NCBI GenBank assembly: GCA_963828015.1
Contig: CAWHCD010000004.1
Coordinates: 992,001-1,056,000, forward strand
Length of the DNA: 64,000 nucleotides
Origin: CAVPUA01 sp963828015
GTDB taxonomy: Bacteria > Actinomycetota > Actinomycetes > Mycobacteriales > Jatrophihabitantaceae
Direction of reading: 5' to 3'
The notes under the pieces are model-generated. The model was given only the letters and a program-made list of their open reading frames with translations, was not told the origin of the DNA and did no database searches. Position 1 is the stretch's first letter; every line of letters starts with the position of its first letter. Shown piece after piece: positions 34,894-43,501 of this stretch. The position numbers and the translations under genes were made by a program.

Positions 34894-34929
34894 AGAGCGG
34901 GTGTCCGGCGCGAGCCGGGCACCCGCTCT
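34894..34929 (+). terminator. Strong hairpin after the micropeptide ORF
   Basis: AGAGCGGGTG pairs with CACCCGCTCT and CCGGC with GCCGG, separated only by a T/G mismatch, closed by a GCGA tetraloop: 15 pairs in 36 bases. There is no T-tract, which is usual for actinobacterial terminators. Read on the other strand it could also end leftward imuA' transcription, whose stop codon lies about 100 bases to the right. Confidence 0.7.
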
Positions 34930-35028
34930 GCGTTGCGGCGCGGCCGACCAAGGACGCGGCCGACCAAGGACGCTGGCGGGCACGACACGCCGGGCCGGCT
35001 GCCCGTGCCGCTCCATCGTCGCCGGAAC

Positions 35029-35718
35029 TCAGCTGGCGGCCGCGCGCAGCCGTGGCTCCTCCGGCAACGCGACCGCGACGCCGCCCCCCGCCGCCGGCAA
35101 CCAGAGATCGCGTGATCGAGGTCGGGCGGCCCCACCCCGGCCCTCGACCGAGACGCTGAGCCGGCGGCGGCGTAACCGCCCGGAACCCTCGTCGGCCCCC
35201 AGCCATTGCCGCTCGCGCACGCTGATCCGCAGGTCGCAGCCGGGCCAGCTCTGCGCCGGGGGAGATGGGTAGTACGGGATCAGCACGGCCTGTTTGGTAC
35301 GGACCCGCGCGGCCAGGCGGCGGACGTCGCCGGTAACGAGCTGAGCTGGTGGGCGGGCAACGACCACGTCGACGGTATCGAGCAGGGCACCCACCGCGGT
35401 CGGCCAATCGGTGGTGTTGCGCAATGCGGTGGCGGGCACGAGGGCCAATCGCGACAGGTCGATGCCGTACTCGAGGGCCGCCTCGGCGCTGATCTGGGGA
35501 ACGCCGACCAGGACACACCAGGCCCCGGCGCTCGAGCCGGCGGCCAGCAGGGCCAGCAACAGGGACGTCGACCCGATGACGCTGACCGTGCTGCCGCGAC
35601 GCAATCCGCCCGGCAGCAGCTCCCGCAACGCCGGCAGGACGGGCAGGGCCGGCGCCTCGCGATGGCTGAGATCGACTACGGTCTGGCCGTCGACCCGGGT
35701 GATGGCGACGTCCAGCAT
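35029..35718 (-). CDS. imuA': ImuA'-like SOS mutagenesis protein
   Basis: The 229-residue RecA-like protein is of the actinobacterial ImuA' (Rv3395c) type. The N-terminal half has LRELLPGGLRRGSTVSVIGSTSLLLALLA, a degenerate P-loop without the GKT signature, followed by a weakly conserved C-terminus. ImuA' works with ImuB and DnaE2 in damage-induced mutagenesis. Neither partner lies beside it, although they are normally adjacent. The ATG at 35718 is chosen because a perfect LexA box lies 11 bases upstream; the longer frame would run through that box. Confidence 0.75.
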   Translation of the reverse strand: MLDVAITRVDGQTVVDLSHREAPALPVLPALRELLPGGLRRGSTVSVIGSTSLLLALLAAGSSAGAWCVLVGVPQISAEAALEYGIDLSRLALVPATALRNTTDWPTAVGALLDTVDVVVARPPAQLVTGDVRRLAARVRTKQAVLIPYYPSPPAQSWPGCDLRISVRERQWLGADEGSGRLRRRRLSVSVEGRGGAARPRSRDLWLPAAGGGVAVALPEEPRLRAAAS

Positions 35719-35728
35719 GACGCCAGTG

Positions 35729-35744
35729 TCGAACAGGTGTTCGA
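35729..35744 (-). promoter_or_regulatory. LexA (SOS) box upstream of imuA'
   Basis: TCGAACAGGTGTTCGA, again CGAAC-N4-GTTCG with flanking T/A, lies between the HxlR-gene stop (35750) and the imuA' ATG (35718). It is so close to the start codon that the message probably has little or no 5' leader. Confidence 0.9.
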
Positions 35745-35749
35745 ACCTG

Positions 35750-36232
35750 TCAAGCCGGGTCGCGGCGGGCCAGACCCAGCTCGCCCAGGGTGACCGGATG
35801 TCCGGCGGCGCAGCGGATCTCGGCGTGTACCGGCTCGCCACAGTCGAGGTGGGTAAGCGTCATCGGTCCACCGGTGGGCTGGGCCAGATACCGATCGCCC
35901 CACTGCATCAGGGCCAGCAGGGCCGGCAGCAGTTCGGTGCCCATCTCGGTCAGCTGGTACTCCTGGCGGGTGCGCTGTCCCGGGTCACGGTAGGGGATGC
36001 GCTGCAACAGGCCGGCGTCGGTGAGCTCGCGCAGTCGCGTCGCGGCCACCGCCTCGGTGATCTGCACCCGCCGGGTGAACTCCTCGAAGCGGCGAGCCCC
36101 GTAGTAGGCCTCGCGCATGATCAGCATTGCCGACCGGGTCCCGACGACGTCCAGGGCCTTGCCGATCGAGCAGTTCGTCGCCGCCCAGCTGTCGCGGTCG
36201 CTGAGCCGTCCTTGCAGGGTGATGGACTCCAC
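35750..36232 (-). CDS. HxlR-family winged-helix regulator
   Basis: The 160-residue MarR-like regulator has CSIGKALDVVGTRSAMLIMREAYYGARRFEEF, the HxlR signature beginning with the conserved Cys that senses electrophiles or oxidants in several relatives, followed by the wing and a C-terminal extension with two Cys (LDCGEPV, RCAAGHP). It is divergent from the MFS pump at 36291, and an inverted repeat lies in the gap. This suggests it represses the pump and itself (inference). Confidence 0.9.
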   Translation of the reverse strand: MESITLQGRLSDRDSWAATNCSIGKALDVVGTRSAMLIMREAYYGARRFEEFTRRVQITEAVAATRLRELTDAGLLQRIPYRDPGQRTRQEYQLTEMGTELLPALLALMQWGDRYLAQPTGGPMTLTHLDCGEPVHAEIRCAAGHPVTLGELGLARRDPA

Positions 36233-36248
36233 GAAGTGATCGTAGAGG

Positions 36249-36272
36249 CTGACTTGCTAAAACCAAAGTCAG
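36249..36272. promoter_or_regulatory. Inverted-repeat operator between HxlR gene and MFS pump
   Basis: CTGACTT (36249-36255) and AAGTCAG (36266-36272) form a perfect 7-bp inverted repeat with ten bases between, in the 58-base divergent gap. The ACTT/AAGT half-site form is like known HxlR-family operators, so it is the likely binding site of the adjacent regulator. Confidence 0.65.
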
Positions 36273-36290
36273 CCCGCTACCGTCCTGGCT

Positions 36291-37697
36291 ATGCCTGAGG
36301 AAAGCCAGCGTCCGAACCTTGCCCTCGCCGTCCTGTGCGGAGCCGCGTTCATGGCCAGCCTGGACCTGTTCATCGTCAACGTCGCCTTCAACGCGATCGG
36401 GCAGAGCTTTCACGGGGTCTCCCTCTCAGACCTGAGCTGGGTGCTCAACGCCTACGCGATCGTCTACGCCGCGCTGCTCGTCCCGCTCGGGCGACTGGCC
36501 GATCGCTACAGCCGCCGGGTCGGCTTCCTGGTCGGCCTGACGATCTTCACGTTGGGCAGCATCACCTGCGCGGCCAGTACCGGGCTCTGGATGCTGGTCG
36601 CCTTTCGCGTCGTGCAGGCCGTGGGTGCCGCGTTGCTGACCCCGACCAGCCTCGGCCTGATCGTGGCGTCGGTGCCCGCGCAGCGCCGAGTCGGTGCGGT
36701 CCGGATCTGGGCCGCCAGTGGGGCCCTGGCCGCCGCAGCCGGCCCGGTGGTCGGCGGACTGCTGCTGACGCTCTCGTGGCGCTGGGTGTTTCTGGTCAAC
36801 GTCCCGATCGGCGTGCTGGCCTTCGCGGGCACCCTGGCCTTCGTGCCCCGCTCCGACCACCGCGAGAGCGGACCCTGGCCGGACGTGATCGGCGCCGTGC
36901 TGCTGGTGTTCGGCATCGGCTCGTTGTCCCTGGCCCTGGTGAAGGGGCCGGACTGGGCGTGGCTCAGTGGACGCGAGCTGGTCGTTTGGGCCATCGCGAT
37001 CGTCGCCGGGGTGATGTTCGTCGTCCGATCGCTGCGGCATCACTCGCCCGTCGTCGACCCGGCCCTGTTCCGCGTCCGGTCCTTCACCACGGCCAACATC
37101 ACCGCACTGGCCTTCTCGGTGGCCTTCGCCGGCGTGCTGCTGGAGATCATCCTGTGGATGCAGCAGGTGTGGGGCTACTCCGCGCTGCGGACCGGGCTGG
37201 GGGTGGCGCTCGGGCCGCTGATGGTGCCCGTCTTCGCCGCCGTGGCCCAACGGCTGTCCGGCCGGGTCAGCGCCGAGAAGCTGATCGCGGCCGGCTGTCT
37301 GCTGTGCGCGGCCGGATCGGCTCTCGTGCTGAGTTCGGTCGGTCCGACACCGCACTACTTCACCGAGATCCTTCCCGGCTGGTTGCTCGGCGGCATCGGG
37401 GTCGGGCTGGCCCTGCCGACGCTGCTCTCCAGCGCCACCTCGGAGTTGCCGGCGGCGCGGGCGGCCACGGGCAGCGCGGTCATCAACATGAGCCGTCAGG
37501 TCGGGACGGCACTCGGGGTCAGTCTGCTGGTCGCCGTGGTGGGCAACCCGGTCGGTTACCTCGCCGCGCACACAGCCTTCGTGCACGGCTGGTGGCTCTG
37601 GGTCGGTATTGATCTCGTGGCGGCCGTGTTGGCGCTGGGCTCAGCGGCCCGCCGTCGAGCACCGGTCCGGGAACCGGTCGGCGCCCTAGTCGGCTAG
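36291..37697 (+). CDS. MFS multidrug efflux transporter (DHA2, EmrB/QacA type)
   Basis: The 468-residue protein has about 14 predicted transmembrane helices, the DHA2 pattern. The N-terminal ASLDLFIVNVAFNAIG (motif D1 with its key Asp), WVLNAYAIVYAALL, and PLGRLADRYSRR (motif A) are clear. The exported drug cannot be read from sequence. Adjacent HxlR gene and operator suggest induction by its substrate or by thiol stress. The 3' end overlaps the convergent gtrA gene by 12 bases. Confidence 0.93.
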   Translation: MPEESQRPNLALAVLCGAAFMASLDLFIVNVAFNAIGQSFHGVSLSDLSWVLNAYAIVYAALLVPLGRLADRYSRRVGFLVGLTIFTLGSITCAASTGLWMLVAFRVVQAVGAALLTPTSLGLIVASVPAQRRVGAVRIWAASGALAAAAGPVVGGLLLTLSWRWVFLVNVPIGVLAFAGTLAFVPRSDHRESGPWPDVIGAVLLVFGIGSLSLALVKGPDWAWLSGRELVVWAIAIVAGVMFVVRSLRHHSPVVDPALFRVRSFTTANITALAFSVAFAGVLLEIILWMQQVWGYSALRTGLGVALGPLMVPVFAAVAQRLSGRVSAEKLIAAGCLLCAAGSALVLSSVGPTPHYFTEILPGWLLGGIGVGLALPTLLSSATSELPAARAATGSAVINMSRQVGTALGVSLLVAVVGNPVGYLAAHTAFVHGWWLWVGIDLVAAVLALGSAARRRAPVREPVGALVG

Positions 37698-38177
37698 TTC
37701 GACGTCGAGATCGGCGTCCGGGGAATGCACCTTGTCCGGATGCAGGAAGACGAACCGTTTGTAGGCCCAGAACCGGAAGACGGTGCCGAGCCCGATCGTG
37801 AGCAGGTTGACCACGAAGACCGCCTTGCCGCCGTGGGGCTGGTCGAAGACGTAGACGGCGATGGCCAGGATCGCCTCGGAGAAACCAAGGGTGATCAGGT
37901 TGATCAGGAAGAAGTAGCCCGTCTCGCGGCCGATGCTCGTCCGGGCCCGATGGGAGAAGGACAGATAGCGGTTGCCGACGTAGGCGAAGGTCGTCGCGAC
38001 CACAGTTGAGATGCACTTGGCCTTCAGCGCCCCGTGCGGTGCCAACGCCGTGAAGATCGATAGATCGATGATCAGGGCAATGATGCCGATCAGGCCGAAC
38101 GCGGTGATTTCCTTCGCCAGCACGCGGCTGGACTTACGTAGGTGGGTGAGCAGTGAGCTGCGGTCGGCGACAGTCAT
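37686..38177 (-). CDS. GtrA-family membrane protein
   Basis: The 163-residue protein has four transmembrane helices spanning most of its length (FGLIGIIALIIDLSIFTAL; a second around VVATTFAYVGNRYLSF; two more to residue 135) and a hydrophilic tail. GtrA proteins help flip or modify polyprenyl-linked sugars for cell-wall glycans. Position next to purK matches mycobacterial Rv3277. It is divergent from purK. Confidence 0.9.
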   Translation of the reverse strand: MTVADRSSLLTHLRKSSRVLAKEITAFGLIGIIALIIDLSIFTALAPHGALKAKCISTVVATTFAYVGNRYLSFSHRARTSIGRETGYFFLINLITLGFSEAILAIAVYVFDQPHGGKAVFVVNLLTIGLGTVFRFWAYKRFVFLHPDKVHSPDADLDVELAD

Positions 38178-38241
38178 GGCCCGTCGAGCCTAGCGAGGCA
38201 ACCCCTCTGTTGGCAGAAGCCCGCCCAGTAGGCTCTCAGTT

Positions 38242-39414
38242 GTGGACGCCCGGACCGGACTGCCGGTGGTCGGCATGGTCGGGGCGGGCCAACTGGCCCG
38301 GATGACCCAGCAGGCCGTCATCGCCCTCGGTCAATCCCTGCGGCTGCTCGCCGATTCCGCCGACGACGGTGCGGCGATGGTGGCTGCCGACGTCGTGATC
38401 GGGGACTACCGCTCGCTGGCTGATCTGCGCCGATTCGCCGTGGGCTGCGATGTGCTCACCTTCGATCACGAGCACGTCCCCAACGAGCATCTGCGCGCCC
38501 TCGTCGCCGACGGAATTTCGGTTGCGCCCGGCCCGGACGCGTTGCGATTCGCCCAGGACAAGGTCGCCATGCGCACCCGGCTGCGGGAGTTGGGCATCGC
38601 CTCCCCGCGCTGGGCGGTCGTGGCCGATACCGATGCGCTGGCCAAGTTCGGTGCCGAGGTCGGCTGGCCCCTGGTGCTCAAGGCGGCCAGCGGCGGCTAC
38701 GACGGCAAGGGCGTCTGGACGGTGCACGCACTGCCCGAGGCCGAGGCGATCCTGCGTGAACTGAACGAGCGCCAGGTCACGGTGCTGGCCGAAGAACGCG
38801 TGCAGCTACGCCGCGAGTTGGCCGCCGTGGTCGCACGTTCACCGTTCGGGCAGGGCGCGGCCTGGCCGATCGTCGAAACAGTGCAACGCGACGGCATCTG
38901 CGTCGAGGTGCTCGCGCCGGCACCGGGGCTGGCCGATGAGCGAGCCGATGAAGCCGAGGAACTAGCCCTGGGGCTGGCCGCATCGCTCGTCGTCGTCGGC
39001 GTGCTGGCGGTCGAGCTGTTCGAGACCACGGACGGTCAACTGCTGGTCAACGAGTTGGCGATGCGCCCGCACAACTCCGGCCACTGGACGATCGAGGGTG
39101 CGCGCACCTCGCAGTTCGAGCAGCACGTGCGCGCCGTCCTGGACTACCCGCTCGGCTCGACCGCGGCCACCGCGCCGGTGACGGTGATGGTCAACCTGCT
39201 GGCCGCCGGCGACGAGGTCACCCCGGCGGGCATCGACGAACGCATCCACCACTTCATGGCCCGCTGGCCGGACGTGAAGCTTCACCTGTATGGCAAGGCT
39301 TTCCGTCCGGGGCGCAAGGTCGGGCACGTCACCGCGCTGGGCACCGATCTGGACGAGGTTCGCGCCCGCGCGCGAGCGGCCGGGAACTATCTGATGAACG
39401 GGGATCCGAAGTGA
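38242..39414 (+). CDS. purK: N5-carboxyaminoimidazole ribonucleotide synthase
   Basis: The 390-residue ATP-grasp enzyme converts AIR, bicarbonate and ATP to N5-CAIR in purine synthesis. It has GMVGAGQLARMTQQA at the N-terminus, FDHEHVP, a Gly-rich ATP loop (ASGGYDGKGVW), and VNELAMRPHNSGHWTIEG at the metal site. The GTG start at 38242 is supported by homology. Its stop overlaps the purE start by four bases, so the pair are co-translated. Confidence 0.96.
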   Translation: MDARTGLPVVGMVGAGQLARMTQQAVIALGQSLRLLADSADDGAAMVAADVVIGDYRSLADLRRFAVGCDVLTFDHEHVPNEHLRALVADGISVAPGPDALRFAQDKVAMRTRLRELGIASPRWAVVADTDALAKFGAEVGWPLVLKAASGGYDGKGVWTVHALPEAEAILRELNERQVTVLAEERVQLRRELAAVVARSPFGQGAAWPIVETVQRDGICVEVLAPAPGLADERADEAEELALGLAASLVVVGVLAVELFETTDGQLLVNELAMRPHNSGHWTIEGARTSQFEQHVRAVLDYPLGSTAATAPVTVMVNLLAAGDEVTPAGIDERIHHFMARWPDVKLHLYGKAFRPGRKVGHVTALGTDLDEVRARARAAGNYLMNGDPK

Positions 39415-39905
39415 CCGATGTCGGCGTGATCATGGGCAGCGACTCGGACTGGTCGGTGATGGCCGCCGCGGCGGACGCGCTGCGGGAGTTCGATGTCGAG
39501 CACGAGGTCCGGGTGATCTCGGCCCACCGCACGCCGCTGGGCATGGCCGAGTACGCCCAGCAGGCGGCCGGGCGCGGATTGAAGGTGATCGTGGCCGGCG
39601 CCGGTGGTGCCGCTCATCTGCCCGGCATGGTGGCCTCGCTCACCACGTTGCCGGTCATCGGGGTTCCGGTGCCGCTGAAGTATCTCGACGGCATGGATTC
39701 GCTGCTGTCGATCGTGCAGATGCCGGCCGGCGTTCCGGTCGCTACGGTCTCGATCGGTGGCGCCCGCAACGCCGGCCTGCTCGCCGTGCGCATCCTGGCC
39801 GCCTTCGATGGCCCCCTTACCCAGCGCATGAACGCGTTCCAAGCTGAGCTGGCCCGTAGCGCGCAGGCCAAGGACGAGGCGCTGGTCCGTACGCTCGCCG
39901 AGTGA
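39411..39905 (+). CDS. purE: N5-carboxyaminoimidazole ribonucleotide mutase
   Basis: The 164-residue class I PurE rearranges N5-CAIR to CAIR, directly after PurK. It shows GSDSDWSVM for phosphate binding, the active-site histidine in ISAHRTP, and a GAGGAAHLPGM loop. Its stop overlaps the GTG start of the hydrolase-ABC fusion, an unusual coupling between purine synthesis and a transporter gene. Confidence 0.97.
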   Translation: MTDVGVIMGSDSDWSVMAAAADALREFDVEHEVRVISAHRTPLGMAEYAQQAAGRGLKVIVAGAGGAAHLPGMVASLTTLPVIGVPVPLKYLDGMDSLLSIVQMPAGVPVATVSIGGARNAGLLAVRILAAFDGPLTQRMNAFQAELARSAQAKDEALVRTLAE

Positions 39906-42445
39906 TCCGTCGGTGGCCGCGTAGACGATGGCTGGTGGCCGCCGTGATCGCCGCGGCACTGGTCGCGGCGGCGATCGTGCTCACTGCGGTGGCCGGTCGT
40001 ACGGGCACGGTGGCGACCCGGGATCAGTTCGTCACCGGCACGCCCGAGGCCGGGGTGCCCGTTCAGCTCGATACAACCTTGTACCTGCCGGCCAAGACAC
40101 CGGCGCCGGCGATCCTGTTGGCGCACGGCTTCGGCGGCTCGAAGGCCAGCGTGGCCGGCGAGGCGCGCGCCCTGGCTCGTCACGGCTATGTAGTGCTCAC
40201 GTATTCGGCGCGGGGATTCGGAAACTCCGGTGGCCTCATCCATCTCGACGCACCGAACTATGAGGTCGCCGACGCCGCGAGGCTGGTCGACTACCTCGCC
40301 ACCGTGCCGGGCGTCGAGCTCGACGGACCGGGTGACCCGCGAGTCGGTGTCGCCGGCTCGTCCTACGGTGGCGGGTTGGCGTTGATGCTGGCCGGATCAG
40401 ACCAGCGCATCGATGCCGTAGCGGCCGATCTGGCCTGGAACGACCTGCAGCAGGCGCTTTTCCCGAACACCGCGGGCGGTCAGCCCGGAGTATTCAAGAA
40501 GGCCTGGGCCGGTGAGCTGTTCGCCTCGGCAAGTGTCCCCGGCCAGGGAGCGTGCGGGCGGTTCGCCGCCGATCTCTGTGCGGGCTATCAACGGTCGGCC
40601 AGCACCGGCGAGGCCGACCCCGAGATTCTGTCCCTACTGGCAGCATCGAGCCCGAAGTCGATCCTGAGTCATATCACGGCACCGACGCTCCTCTCGCAGG
40701 GCCAGCAGGACTCGCTGTTCGGACTGGACCAGGCCGATGCGAATGCACGGGGGATTGCCGCTCACGGAACGCGGGTCAAGGTGACTTGGCGATCCGGAGG
40801 GCATGACGGTGGCACGTCCGCCGGCGAGCTGACCCATGACGTCCAGGCCTGGTTCGACCCCGTGCTCAAGCGGCGAGCCGCGCCCCCGTCGACGAGCTTC
40901 GATATCTCGGTGCCTTCGGCCGGCCTGTCCGCGGCCACCGGGAAGACGGTGTCCGGCACGCTGCGGGTCGGGGCCTACCCAGGGGCCGGTGGCCCGCCCA
41001 CCCCTACTCGCGCGATCTCCTTTGTCGGCCCGACCCAGCAGATCAACGCCCCGGCCGGCGGTTTCCCGGCCACGATCACGGCGCTTCCGGGTTTGGGCGA
41101 CTTGGCCGGGGCCGTCGCCGGCCGATCCGCGATTCCCGGTCAGGTGGCCGTCTTCACCTCGGCACCGTTGACCCAGCGCACCTTGATCACCGGATCGTCG
41201 ACGGTGCAGCTGCGGGTCTCGGCGACCGGGGCGAGTGACGCCACCCTGTTCGTCTCCCTCCACGACCTGACCCGCGACGGCACGGACACGTTGCCCTCGA
41301 ACCTGGTCTCTCCGGTGCGGCTCGCTGCTCTGACGTCGAACACCACGATCACCGTGGCCCTGCCCTGGATCGTGCATCAGGTCGCGTCGGGTCACCGCCT
41401 CGTCGTGGAGGTATCGAGCACTGACCAGGCTTACGCGCTGCCGGTCGATCCGCGGTCCTACTCCATCGCCCTCGACGACCCAGAGGTGATAATTCCTTTT
41501 GAGAACGGCGATATCGTACGCAGCGGTCACCCGTTGACCTGGCTGTTGGTGGGTATCGCCGCCGGCCTGCTGGTGATCTCGGGCTGGCTGCTGCACTCGG
41601 TGCGCCGCCGGGCTCGTCGGGTCGTCGATGCCGACCTGGTCGATGTCCCGGTGGCCGTCGAAGGGTTGGTCAAGGAATATCGCGACGGCTACCGGGCCGT
41701 CGATGACGTGACCTTTCGCGTCAAGCGGGGTCAGGTGGTCGGCCTGCTCGGGCCTAACGGTGCCGGTAAGACGACCGCGCTGCGGGTGCTGCTCGGGTTG
41801 ATCAAACCGACAAAGGGCAGCGTACGAATCTTCGGTGAACGCGTAGATGCCGGCTCGCCGGTCCTGGCTCGGGTGGGTGCCTTCGTCGAGGGGCCGGGGC
41901 TGTTGCCGCACCTGAGCGGCCGCGACAACCTGAGGCTGTTCTGGGCTGCGACCGGACGACCGGACTCCGATGCCGACTTCGACACGGCGCTGGAGATCGC
42001 CGGGCTCGGGGCGTCGGTCGAACGCCGGGTGAAGACCTACAGCCACGGCATGAAACAGCGCCTGGCCATTGCCCAGGCGATGCTCGGGCTGCCGGAGCTG
42101 TTGGTGCTGGACGAGCCCACGAACGGACTCGACCCGCCGCAGATCGCCGAGATGCGTGAGGTCCTGCAGCGTTACGCCGCGACCGGACGCACCGTGGTCG
42201 TCTCGAGTCACCTGCTGGCCGAGGTGGAGCAGACCTGCACCCACGTGGTCGTGATGCACAAGGGCCGCCTGGTCGCGGCGGGCTCGGTGGCCGAGATCGC
42301 CGGCGAAGGCGCGAGTCAGCTGGCCGTGGCTGATGTCGGGCCGGCCACTGAGGTCCTGGCCGCGGCCGGCATCGCGGCGCAGATCGTTCCGGCCCGGCGG
42401 GCGTTGGAAGACGTATTCCTGGAGATGGTGGGAGAAGACAAGTGA
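39902..42445 (+). CDS. Secreted CocE-like hydrolase fused to a cytoplasmic ABC ATPase
   Basis: The 847-residue protein has, in order: an N-terminal anchor helix (about 9-30); an X-Pro dipeptidase/CocE (S15-like) hydrolase with ILLAHGFGGSKAS, the nucleophile in AGSSYGGG near 153, the acid in QQDSLFG and the His in GGHDGG; a jelly-roll-like domain (about 335-535); a second helix (PLTWLLVGIAAGLLVISGWL, about 542-565); and a full ABC ATPase with GPNGAGKTT near 617, YSHGMKQRL and LLVLDEPTNGLDPP. Topology thus puts the hydrolase outside and the ATPase inside. The GTG start overlaps purE; the next gene is the matching permease. Substrate unknown. Confidence 0.85.
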   Translation: MIRRWPRRRWLVAAVIAAALVAAAIVLTAVAGRTGTVATRDQFVTGTPEAGVPVQLDTTLYLPAKTPAPAILLAHGFGGSKASVAGEARALARHGYVVLTYSARGFGNSGGLIHLDAPNYEVADAARLVDYLATVPGVELDGPGDPRVGVAGSSYGGGLALMLAGSDQRIDAVAADLAWNDLQQALFPNTAGGQPGVFKKAWAGELFASASVPGQGACGRFAADLCAGYQRSASTGEADPEILSLLAASSPKSILSHITAPTLLSQGQQDSLFGLDQADANARGIAAHGTRVKVTWRSGGHDGGTSAGELTHDVQAWFDPVLKRRAAPPSTSFDISVPSAGLSAATGKTVSGTLRVGAYPGAGGPPTPTRAISFVGPTQQINAPAGGFPATITALPGLGDLAGAVAGRSAIPGQVAVFTSAPLTQRTLITGSSTVQLRVSATGASDATLFVSLHDLTRDGTDTLPSNLVSPVRLAALTSNTTITVALPWIVHQVASGHRLVVEVSSTDQAYALPVDPRSYSIALDDPEVIIPFENGDIVRSGHPLTWLLVGIAAGLLVISGWLLHSVRRRARRVVDADLVDVPVAVEGLVKEYRDGYRAVDDVTFRVKRGQVVGLLGPNGAGKTTALRVLLGLIKPTKGSVRIFGERVDAGSPVLARVGAFVEGPGLLPHLSGRDNLRLFWAATGRPDSDADFDTALEIAGLGASVERRVKTYSHGMKQRLAIAQAMLGLPELLVLDEPTNGLDPPQIAEMREVLQRYAATGRTVVVSSHLLAEVEQTCTHVVVMHKGRLVAAGSVAEIAGEGASQLAVADVGPATEVLAAAGIAAQIVPARRALEDVFLEMVGEDK

Positions 42446-43347
42446 CTTCACGATCTCCGGCCACTCGGCGCGGCGTCCACGACCGGTTGCTGAACCTGCC
42501 GCCCGTGGGCCCAACCGGCTTTCGGGCCTCGCGCACCCTGCGCCTGCGCGTGGAGTTCGTCCGCCAGCTGCGTCGCCGGCGCACCCAGCTGGCCGCGGGT
42601 TTGGTGTTGGTGCTGCCGATCCTGATCGCGCTGGCCTTCCAGTTCGGTTCGGCGGGTGACTCGTCGGGCTCCAACTCCTCGGCACTCGTCGGGTTGGCCA
42701 AGACCGGTGGGGCCAACTTCGCCCTCTTCGCCGAGTTCGCCTCGGTCGGCTTCCTGCTCGTGGTGATCGTCGCCTTGTTCTGCGGCGACACGGTGGCCAG
42801 TGAGGCGAGCTGGTCCTCGCTGCGCTACCTGCTGGCGATTCCAGTCCCGCGAGGGCGGTTGCTGCGTCAGAAACTGATCGTGGCGCTGGCACTGAGCCTG
42901 GGGGCGAATGTGCTGCTGCCCGCCTGGTCCTACCTCGTCGGTGGGGTCTTCTTCGGTTGGGCACCGGCGAAGTCGCCGCTGGGCGGCACGTTCAGCACCG
43001 AGGTCTCCCTGGAACGGCTGCTGGTCGTGATTGCCTACGCCAGCCTGCAAGCGCTGCTCGTCGCGTCGCTGGCCTTCCTGCTCAGCGTGGTCACCGATGC
43101 CCCACTCGGCGCGGTCGGCGGCGCGGTGCTGCTGGTCGTCGTGTCGAACATCCTCGACTCGATCACCGCCCTGGGCTCGGTCCGGCAGTACCTGCCCACG
43201 CACTTTCAGTACTCCTGGCTGGACGCGCTCAACCCGAACATCAGCTGGGACGACATGATGCGCGGCACCGGGGTCGCGTTGGTCTACGCCGCTGTCTTCT
43301 TCGGGCTGGCCTGGTGGCATTTCGAGCGCAAGGACATTCTCAGCTAG
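42442..43347 (+). CDS. ABC-2 type transporter permease
   Basis: The 301-residue protein has a cytoplasmic N-terminus and about six transmembrane helices (first around LAAGLVLVLPILIALAFQF). Layout is that of ABC-2 permeases of NatB/CcmB-like drug or lipid exporters. Its GTG overlaps the preceding fusion gene, so it is almost certainly the membrane partner of that ATPase. Exported substrate unknown. Confidence 0.85.
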   Translation: MTSRSPATRRGVHDRLLNLPPVGPTGFRASRTLRLRVEFVRQLRRRRTQLAAGLVLVLPILIALAFQFGSAGDSSGSNSSALVGLAKTGGANFALFAEFASVGFLLVVIVALFCGDTVASEASWSSLRYLLAIPVPRGRLLRQKLIVALALSLGANVLLPAWSYLVGGVFFGWAPAKSPLGGTFSTEVSLERLLVVIAYASLQALLVASLAFLLSVVTDAPLGAVGGAVLLVVVSNILDSITALGSVRQYLPTHFQYSWLDALNPNISWDDMMRGTGVALVYAAVFFGLAWWHFERKDILS

Positions 43348-43370
43348 ACAAGCAATTCACACACCAAAAC

Positions 43371-43399
43371 TTGACATATAGCGCTAATTCTTACTTTAT
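43371..43399 (+). promoter_or_regulatory. Candidate promoter for the cellulase gene
   Basis: A perfect TTGACA at 43371-43376 lies in an AT-rich island, with CTTTAT (43394-43399) 17 bases on as a weak -10. The GTG of the cellulase is about 100 bases downstream, behind GGAAAG. Candidate by position and -35 match only. Confidence 0.4.
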
Positions 43400-43501
43400 G
43401 GCTGCTTTCCGGTAACGTGCCCGCCGCGGCTGATTGCGCCGCGCACGGCGCACTCCGCAGCCAGGAAATCGCCTTGGCCGCCGACCGGAAAGCGAGTCGA
43501 C

